Below are positions 57,360-64,000 of a stretch of 64,000 nucleotides of DNA, in pieces. The DNA is from Favolaschia claudopus (lineage: Eukaryota; Basidiomycota; Agaricomycetes; Agaricales; Mycenaceae). The notes below the pieces were generated by a model. It did no database searches, was not told the origin of the DNA, and worked only from the letters and a program-made list of their open reading frames with translations. The translations under genes and the position numbers were made by a program. The DNA lies in NCBI GenBank assembly GCA_037176885.1, contig JAWWNJ010000094.1:806001-870000 (forward strand), read 5' to 3'. Positions within the stretch are counted from its first letter, which is position 1; each line of letters begins with the position of its first letter.

Positions 57360-59280
57360 AGCATTTGCTCGCCTTTCAAGCCTTCAATTCGAGCTTGGCT
57401 TCAATTCGACGTTGAAGTGTTAGGTGCGCAACATACCCATTTCTTCAATTCAACCTCACTAACTCTTTTATACTTTCAGCTGAAGCTCAATCCGAGTTCG
57501 TTTGAGTTCAATGGTAGCGTTTCAGCGTTTGTTTTCGGTTTCAGTCATCGCTCAATACCTTTACTGACCTATTTGCTTTAGAATTCTCAACTTCCTTTGT
57601 CTCGGTGTTGTATTCAAGGTGCATCGTATTGACTTCGTCTTGCTCTTCACTCACTCACCTTCCAATTTCAGTCTTGTATTCATAACGCTTTCAATAAACT
57701 TCGTTGCTTTTCAACCCGTTCAATTCGTATCGTATGAACCTAATTCATTTCTCGTTTGCCTGTTACTGACAATCTTGAACATCAGGTACTTATGGCACAT
57801 TTTGTCTTCGAACCTGTCTCCAAATCATAGTAAGTCATCGATTGTTCAACTATGGTTCATTAACTGATCTCGTCTTCGAATACCTAGTTGAAACTTTGCT
57901 TCAACCCGGTTGCCTCGGGCTTCTCGGCGAGCCGCGTTTCTTCAATTCTTTCTTCGTTTACTGACTTGATTCGTTCAGATTGATCTGGAATGCTATTATA
58001 TTGTTAATCTGAAAGTGCCCTCGATGTTTTGAAGTCCCAGTATGCTCGGATTAAAAATTGACTTCGGATTTTGTTCAAACGGGTCGAGTTTGACTGAATG
58101 AGCGGGATTTAGGTGCGCGATCCGTTAGCTATGCATCTTATTACTCTGAACATGCATTTTCAGCTGTAATCGTTCAATTTAGCTCGATCTTATGCCGAAA
58201 CTCTACAGGTACGCACTTGATCATTCAATTTCCTTATTTCCTACTCTCACTGACCTTCAACTTCGACTCGATACAGGCCGAAACTATGCCGTTTGACTTC
58301 ACCTCAACTCACCCTTGCCAATTGAACGCCGAACTACGCTCGTATATGCTCAGGTGGGTTCATTTTGTTACTCCAATTCAAAGATTTGCCGCGAAGGCAA
58401 CGATACTGACTTCACCATTCTTTCTTTCTCTCTGTAGGCCGAAACCATGCCCGTTTGATTTCAAGTTCAACTTCCGTTTGAACGCCGAGACTATGCAAGG
58501 TAGGTGGGTTGGATTCAGTTTCAAATGCTGGGTTGACTCGAATAATGCTGATTGAGCTTCAAATTAGCTATTATAGAATGCCAGTGTCGGGACGAGACAC
58601 AGTCGCGCGCGCGTCTTTCAATTATCAAGGTAAGTATGTTCTTGATCATAGTCTATTCAACTACTCAACTAACCTACTACTGACTCGACTCGAGGCTGAC
58701 CTTAACCTCTTGCAGAGTCTTCCTATTTTGTGGTATTCAATTGTTGGATCTTTATTCAAGTTCAAGTTCATTTCAATTCAACTTGAACTCAACTCGACCA
58801 TCCTTGGTGAGTCGATTTTGGTTTCTTTTCAGTCGGACTTCCGTTCATAGAAGTCTCATAGTAACCTTACCCGCCTTCTTCGAGTTCGACGACGAGTTTG
58901 AACGAACGAAGACTTCAGTTCAATCCAATTCAAATCGGACATGTACGTTTCGACGCGGTCTCGAACGAGGTTTGCGAATTGAATTTGAATTCGGCGGGTG
59001 AGTCTTTGTTCGTTTCATCATCGTTCATTTCATCCAGTATCACACTCAACATCCCACTACAGCGGAATGCCGGTCTTGACTCAAACCCACCAACCCAACT
59101 CCGCTCAAAGCAAGGTATGTACTTCATTCAAATTTCTTTGCTTCATTTCAATCAGACTCGTTTCGTCTTTGCAGCTTGCTTTCCTCGCAATCTCTCATTT
59201 CGGCACCTTGAAGTAAGTCTGTTCTTTTAATTTTTTCGCTCTCACTTTGCTTGACTGACGCAATTCAAAGACAAACCGAT
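57360..59280 (+). repeat. TTCAA-rich, intron-laden low-complexity locus
   Basis: Nearly 2 kb dominated by TTCAATTC/TTCAACT strings on the plus strand, with many intron-like GT..AG segments of 50-90 nt ending in tracts such as ACTTTCAG, CGATACAG and CTCTGTAG. A small exon-like motif GCCGA(A/G)AC(T/C)ATGC recurs near 58194, 58277, 58438 and 58487, mostly right after an acceptor. No frame runs through it and no protein family fits. It could be a spliced non-coding transcript, a decayed gene or a satellite-like array. Confidence 0.6.
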
Positions 59281-60545
59281 TTATTTAGCTACCTACGAAC
59301 AAACAGTACCTAACTCGTACCGAGCGAGCGAGCGCCGCCGCACCAATCCCAACCCAACACCCGGTTTTCTCGCTGCCTTCTCGACGTGCGGTCGATTGAG
59401 ATTGACACTGTCAAAAACAAGTCAGGAATTTCATTCGATTTCGTTTACCCACGAACTTACCTTAGCGTTGACGCAGATGGCAGCGGGAGCGCGATCGAGG
59501 GAACCCGGCGCGGCGCGCTTGTGTCGTTCGGCTCGAGTTGACGCCGCCGAGTCGAGTCGGGGTAAGGCGGTGTTGTTCCAGGCCAGCGCCAAGACGGATA
59601 CGACGGATCGGGTGGGGTGGTAGCGAGGCGTTTGTCGGCTGTACCTGTAGTTGCGTAGGTAGATAGGCGGCGTTGGGGGAGGGAGCGGGACGAGGGGACG
59701 CGGCGCCGGTGGACGAAGCGGTGGGGGGCGGAGGTGGGGAGGCGGGGTAAGCGGCTGAAAGGAAAAACAAATCAGTAAGAATGAGTAAGAGAAAAGAGGA
59801 ATGTGCGACGCACCGTTCGCGCGTCGCCGATGCCGTACGAGTACATCCAAATCTACCCTTAACCTCCGCACCTCGCTCCTCGCTCCTCGTCACTTTCGGT
59901 CGCGGCGGTGCCGTTCGTAGTCGGGCGGCGGGAGAGCAGAATGTCGACGTTGCGCTGAGCCAAGGTGAGTGAACGTTCCATTTGTTTTTGTTTCGCACTT
60001 ACGCTTGTGGAACGGCCGCGAGGATCGACGGCGTTCGGTGCGGGTTGACGGCGTAGGTAGGTTTGCGTTGAGGTGAGCGGGGTTTTAGTGTTTACTTGAG
60101 AGTGGAAGTGCCGTGATTGACGTCGGGACGTTGCCGAACGAACGAAAGGGCGGAGTTGGGATAGGGCAATGCAGAGCGGGAAGGGAAGGAAGGGGAGAGT
60201 GGCGTGCAGTAGGTTGTCGGGGTTGGGGTGGAGTGGCGACGGCGGTGACGTGGCGCTGGTAGACGACACGGCTGCGGGCTGTGAAAACAAGTCGGAATGA
60301 GAAAAAGAAAAAAGGAGCGGGGCACATACCTTAGATTATTTCTCGGGTGCGTATCCGACGCCGTAATCAACGAGAAGGTGAGAGGAAATGCCGAGGGAGC
60401 GAGCTGGAGGAGAACGCGTTAGACGAAAAGGACGAGGAAAGCGTGAGTACAACGGACCTTGAGTAAACGTCGTCGAGCTCGATTTTCGTCGACATCATCG
60501 CCAAGGACTTGAATGCAGAAAAGGTGGTTATTGATTTCGACGAGC
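59281..60545. other. GC-rich low-complexity region, no confirmed gene
   Basis: About 1.26 kb. The minus strand holds Pro/Ala/Ser-rich open frames with good intron borders (TTTTTCCTTTCAG at about 59755, CTTGTTTTCACAG at about 60280), but composition alone could give this. The plus strand near 60403-60545 gives acidic peptide-like frames (ELEENALDEKDEESVSTTDL, then after a TAA DIIAKDLNAEKVVIDFDEL) that run into the duplicated PEX3 block. I do not call a gene. Confidence 0.4.
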
Positions 60546-61853
60546 TCATGCTCCACCCGCCTCCGTACGTCATGTACAAGCCGGTGAAGATCTGAAGGCG
60601 CCAATTTTGTTTTGAGGGAAACCCTACAAGTCATGTTCCAGACGCCACGCCGAAAATGAATGAAAAAACCAGCTCACCCATTGAAGACCTCCTCTACACC
60701 CCTTCGCACCCGCTCCCCGACATCTTTCCAGCCCACATGCAGAATCCACCACGTCATGGTCAGATACTTCGCCGACGCGACTTCCTCCTCCTCCTCCCCG
60801 TCCTCATCATGCTCCGGCCACCCGAACCCGGCAGCAAAGTCCGCTGCCTCTTCTGCATTTTCCCCTAACGACCCCCATCCCAAGACCTAGCCCCATGGTA
60901 AGCAGAGTAGTCAGATCTGGTGTCATGGCGTGCTGCCGCCGTTGCTGTTTCTCGAGCTCAACGACTGAGCGTATATATCTCCCGCGAGCAAGAAGCGTGA
61001 GTTGGACGGTGGTGAGGAGAGTGAGAAGTGTTACAGTATACACTGTTGTTAATGTTCGAGTGAAGGCTGGAGAAAATTGGTATCAGAAGTCTTGGATGTA
61101 AACAGAACATACTCAGCATTTTCAACTCGTTCCATAGTTCCGCGCGCGTTGGTCTTGTCGACTCGGAGCCGCTTGCGCTGTCTATAACGGACTAACACAA
61201 AAGTATGAATGAAAATTCAACATTCTGCGTGGAAATGACGGACCCCTTGCAAGCTGATATTCGAGCTCGAATCCGTGTCCGTAGATGTCGTCGTCATCAA
61301 GGAGTCACTCAGATGGACAGGCGCAACTGACTCGCCCAAAATCATTTCCCGACTCTCCCCTGATCCGCCTGTCTCGACCCAGCTCTGCGTCGATGCTGAG
61401 CCGGAAAACGACGTATCAGAAAGCTCTGAACGTGTGTCTTGGCTTCTTTCTCGGCCTTGAGGAGCATGCACCAGTTCAATGCTGCTCGCGATGGACGCCG
61501 ACAGGGAAGATCCTGCTTGCCGAGCCCGTGAGTGGGCCTGCAGTTCCTGCGTAATTGAGTCCACATCCATCTCGCGTAAAACCTGCTCCGACAGCGCTGG
61601 TATTAGCATGTGGATAGTATAGGATATATCCGACTGCGTTTGACTGAATCGGCGTTTGAGGCTTTGGGGATAGTTTAGGTCGGGTTCAAACACGATAATA
61701 AGAGCATACTTGTCTTTGGCGACGCGTTCCTGCTCCATCTGTTCCTTGACATCTTCCAGTCGATTGGAAACATAGTCCCCGCACAAGATACACAGTGGCG
61801 GCTACTCCGAGAGTCTTCGGGAGGTTTATACGGGCTCGGAGTGAATCAAACAT
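60546..61853 (-). pseudogene. PEX3: PEX3 truncated, frameshifted second copy
   Basis: Minus-strand copy of PEX3 matching 51334-52645. It has lost everything downstream of DLHRLVHDVRRRVEHE: homology stops inside that exon and foreign sequence follows. Two single-base C insertions break the frame relative to the intact gene: one in exon 1 (CCCC at about 61777-61780, after TVYLV) and one in the large exon (five C at about 60872-60876, after GLGMG). The ATG, promoter side and most introns remain. It therefore cannot encode a working peroxin; it may still be transcribed. Confidence 0.92.
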
Positions 61854-62177
61854 GACGGGTATTGGTGTTCAAGAGTCAGTTTCTTCACAGGGAGACTATA
61901 TAGTCCCAGAGTCGCAGAAAGTCGCACAAGACGCGTGCACGCCGAGTTTTTGGGTGCCGAAGAGCAGATAAAAGCCCAAAATCAGTCAAGAGAAGTACTA
62001 AGAACACAAGGAGAGTATAGCAAGGTAGACGAGCGCTTCAAGGGTAAGATATGCAGCCCGAGCCAATATCACGTTCCCGCCGGCCGGGATTTCGGGTTTA
62101 CCAATTTCGGCAACTCCCGGTCGACTCTCTCACCTTTACTTTACTTGCTGCCAACTACATAGTCGCCGATTCTCAGC

Positions 62178-62679
62178 ATGGTATGCGTCGAATACGCGCT
62201 TCTCGCTGTCGGTGGTGTTGAAGTAAACGCATACAGGGCGGCGGAGGCAGATATCCATACCCCAAATTCGTTTGGTCACCCGCGGGCGGTTGGTGGGCTC
62301 AGCCCGCAAACTGGAAGATGAACACCTTCATCGTGTCATGCGGTATGGCTTTGGCATGCGCAGCTATCATACGAGGAGTGGCTCACAGGGAGGTCCGTAT
62401 CGTTCGTCGCTGACCGTTATTCCCTCTCTCATCTTCAACAAGGCGGAATTGGCAGGCGAGCCATTAGAACGGAGAAGAGTATGTCTGTTTCTCGTCTTCT
62501 GTGTGCATGTTGCTATAACTTTTATCATCAATTCCAGATTACAACAGTCTGGGTATGGTGTTCATTATTATCGGGAAACGCGAACGCTCAATGTACGCCA
62601 GCGAGATTATCTTCACAAGAAGGCAGCAGATGCTCGCGCCAAAAACTTAGAAGCTGCCGATGCATCAAAGACGAATTAG
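62178..62679 (+). CDS. Small conserved one-TM protein, copy B
   Basis: Second copy of the gene at 52965. The ATG at 62178 is followed at once by an intron (62181-62236), then the same GGGGRYPYPKFVWSPAGGWW and membrane helix. In the downstream frame that ends at 62679, this copy stays open (GYGVHYYRETRTLNVRQRDY and KKAADARAKNLEAADASKTN) where copy A has a stop, because TAG is TAT at 62566-62568. The link between the N-terminal and C-terminal frames is not resolved by me; an intron or a shared frameshift near 62410 is needed. If only one copy works, this is the better candidate. Confidence 0.45.
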
Positions 62680-63135
62680 CATGCACCATATTAGCATGTA
62701 TGTATATCCTTACCCAACCATTTTCTGGGATTTTTTCTGGCTGGACAAATGCATGTCCTTTGTCGACCTGAATTTCGGATGTAGTGGGTGTACGCGCTTG
62801 ATAAAATGCACGACGCGTCTGCAGCTCATGCAAGAAATGCCGGTGTGTCATATAAACATTGAATCTACTATTGTCGCGTCTAGCGTTTTTCGTGTGACAA
62901 TTTCGCTGCATGAAAACATCACCATTTCGGAAATTCGACTGCGTCGGACTCTTGAACTCCCTTGTCTCTGACTCGGACTACCTTAAACCTGGACCCAACT
63001 ATCTACCTGGACAAAGGCCGATCAAGCATCTGAAATCCTCTAGGTGAACACTCTAAGACCCTCTGCACCCGTTCGTTATCGTGTGTTTCCACATCATACA
63101 GCGCGGTGGATACAACCGCATGCGCTCTCTTTTCG

Positions 63136-63423
63136 GAGCGCGACATGACGCGTGAGCAACGGAAATGGGCGACTGATATTATGACTGATAAGGCATCACC
63201 GTGCCAGGAATAGTTTCCACTCCACAAGTTGCTCGCGAGTCTCCAGAATGACGTCGTAGGGCGCCCTCCGTTTAAAAGCGAGGCTCTCTCGCCTTCCCAA
63301 TCTCTCAATTAAACCAATTCCCCTCGCACGACCCACTCAATAAATACCCCTTCCCTTTGGTCAGCTCCCATTTACCCCTTGTTCCTCATTTCCCAACTGA
63401 CTGACATTTTCATGTTCTCAGCA
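63136..63423. promoter_or_regulatory. Promoter/leader of the last gene
   Basis: Unique sequence after copy B. It ends with a pyrimidine-rich leader including a CCAAT-like CCCAATCTCTC string and TAAATA near 63341, 80 bp upstream of the ATG at 63424. Likely core promoter. Confidence 0.4.
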
Positions 63424-63904
63424 ATGCCTCTCTTCAAGCACACCGAGCCCGAGCCCGCTCCCCCTCCACCCGCCCCCAAAGGCAGCATATTCTCGCGCAA
63501 AGGCCGCGGCTCCCTCGACTCCAATGGCAACGGCGCCGCGGGCGTCAATCGCTCCGGTAGCGTCGCAAGTGGCGGGAGCGGCTTCTTCAGCCGCGGCACA
63601 AACAACTTCGACGTCCACAAGGACCCGACGGTCTTGGCTGCGCGCGAGAAGCTGAAGCATGCTGAAAACGCCGAGTCTGCGGCCGATCGGGCCTTGCTCC
63701 AGGCGCGTGCTATGGTGCGTGAGGCGAAGGACCATATACGCGTGCTTGAGCGTGAGGCTATCGAGGAGTGCGTTGTTGTTTTCCTGATATACATGCATGT
63801 GTGCTGATTGTCGGATTATCAGGGCTAAACGCGCCAAGGCGAAGCAGGCGATCAGCAACGACGTCAGTAAGAGCGCGTCTGGGCTCGGACGCCACGGTTC
63901 TTGA
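63424..63904 (+). CDS. Short basic protein with helical C-terminus (hypothetical)
   Basis: Two exons, 63424-63767 and 63823-63904, with a 55-nt intron; about 141 aa, TGA at 63902. The N-terminus is Pro-rich (MPLFKHTEPEPAPPPPAPKG), followed by a Gly/Ser-rich linker (SLDSNGNGAAGVNRSGSVAS) and GFFSRGTNNFDVHKDPTVLA, then a long charged helix (REKLKHAENAESAADRALLQ, EAKDHIRVLEREAIEEAKRA) that probably forms a coiled coil. No signal or membrane segment. It resembles small conserved fungal cytosolic proteins of unknown role; I cannot name it. Splicing E-E|AKRAK is phase-consistent. Confidence 0.75.
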
Positions 63905-64000
63905 GCACCTTTCATGATTTGCGACATGCCAGTCACGACGAATACCCACTATGTATCAAAATCTACGACATTGTCTTGGACTTTCATTGCGTATATCTGT

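Larger units (their letters stand above)
60546..63135. repeat. Segmental duplication, copy B
   Basis: Direct repeat of 51334-53904, 9.2 kb apart start to start. The divergent promoter between PEX3 and the small gene is almost unchanged, while the far right part (62.7-63.1 kb) differs more, with several indels. No terminal inverted repeats or target-site duplication are visible, so a transposon is not the obvious carrier. Confidence 0.95.

Noticed and set aside
59462..59998. 178-aa Pro/Ala-rich minus-strand ORF
   Set aside because: GC-rich low-complexity sequence opens such frames by chance, and the plausible introns inside contradict the continuous frame.
1..64000. CRISPR arrays, bacterial operons, Shine-Dalgarno sites
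   Set aside because: The DNA is eukaryotic with spliceosomal introns; no regular repeat-spacer array is present.

Overview
The window is nuclear DNA of a filamentous basidiomycete, most likely an Agaricomycete (mushroom-forming fungus). Almost every convincing gene is cut by many short spliceosomal introns (about 45-60 nt, GT..AG). The gene set is typical of that class: F-box/leucine-rich proteins, small secreted paralogs, a Dal5-type transporter, single-pass membrane proteins with Ser/Thr-rich outer parts, and large AAA-ATPase-like/PD-(D/E)XK proteins. All gene models were spliced by eye, so exon edges are inferences unless a conserved family sequence fixes them. I cannot name the species.

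Left third (1-23.5 kb). The 5' part of SEY1 (ER-fusion GTPase) runs off the left edge. Next come an unusual membrane-plus-C2H2-zinc-finger gene carrying a perfect 101-bp tandem duplication across a splice acceptor, a small membrane protein, a protein kinase, a 17-exon acetoacetyl-CoA synthetase, a small secreted protein, and two minus-strand coiled-coil genes, the larger with three tandemly duplicated exon pairs. A CxxC protein, an F-box protein, a DUF202 membrane protein and a second copy of the secreted family close this part. The secreted paralogs at 10.6-11.6 kb and 22.5-23.5 kb differ in intron number.

Middle (23.5-50 kb). A 4-kb stretch with no convincing gene is followed by a large disordered protein gene. 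Then comes a head-to-head pair of AAA-ATPase-like genes (31.7-37.2 kb): the plus-strand member keeps a PD-(D/E)XK nuclease-like C-terminus, while the minus-strand member has lost the key acidic residue and the end of that domain. They share a 337-bp intergenic region. A Dal5-type transporter and a GH31 alpha-glucosidase are also divergently arranged. An F-box gene, a short Pro/Ser-rich ORF and a mucin-like membrane protein with a C-terminal PPxY-type motif follow.

Right end (50-64 kb). A complete PEX3 (peroxisome biogenesis) gene lies beside a small divergent gene for a one-TM protein. About 2.57 kb of this locus is repeated in the same orientation 9.2 kb further on, where PEX3 is truncated and frameshifted. 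The 6.6 kb between the copies is repeat-rich and looks intron-laden but codes for nothing I recognise: a minus-strand tandem exon-like array, a TTCAA-rich plus-strand array, and GC-rich low-complexity sequence. A short two-exon gene ends the window.
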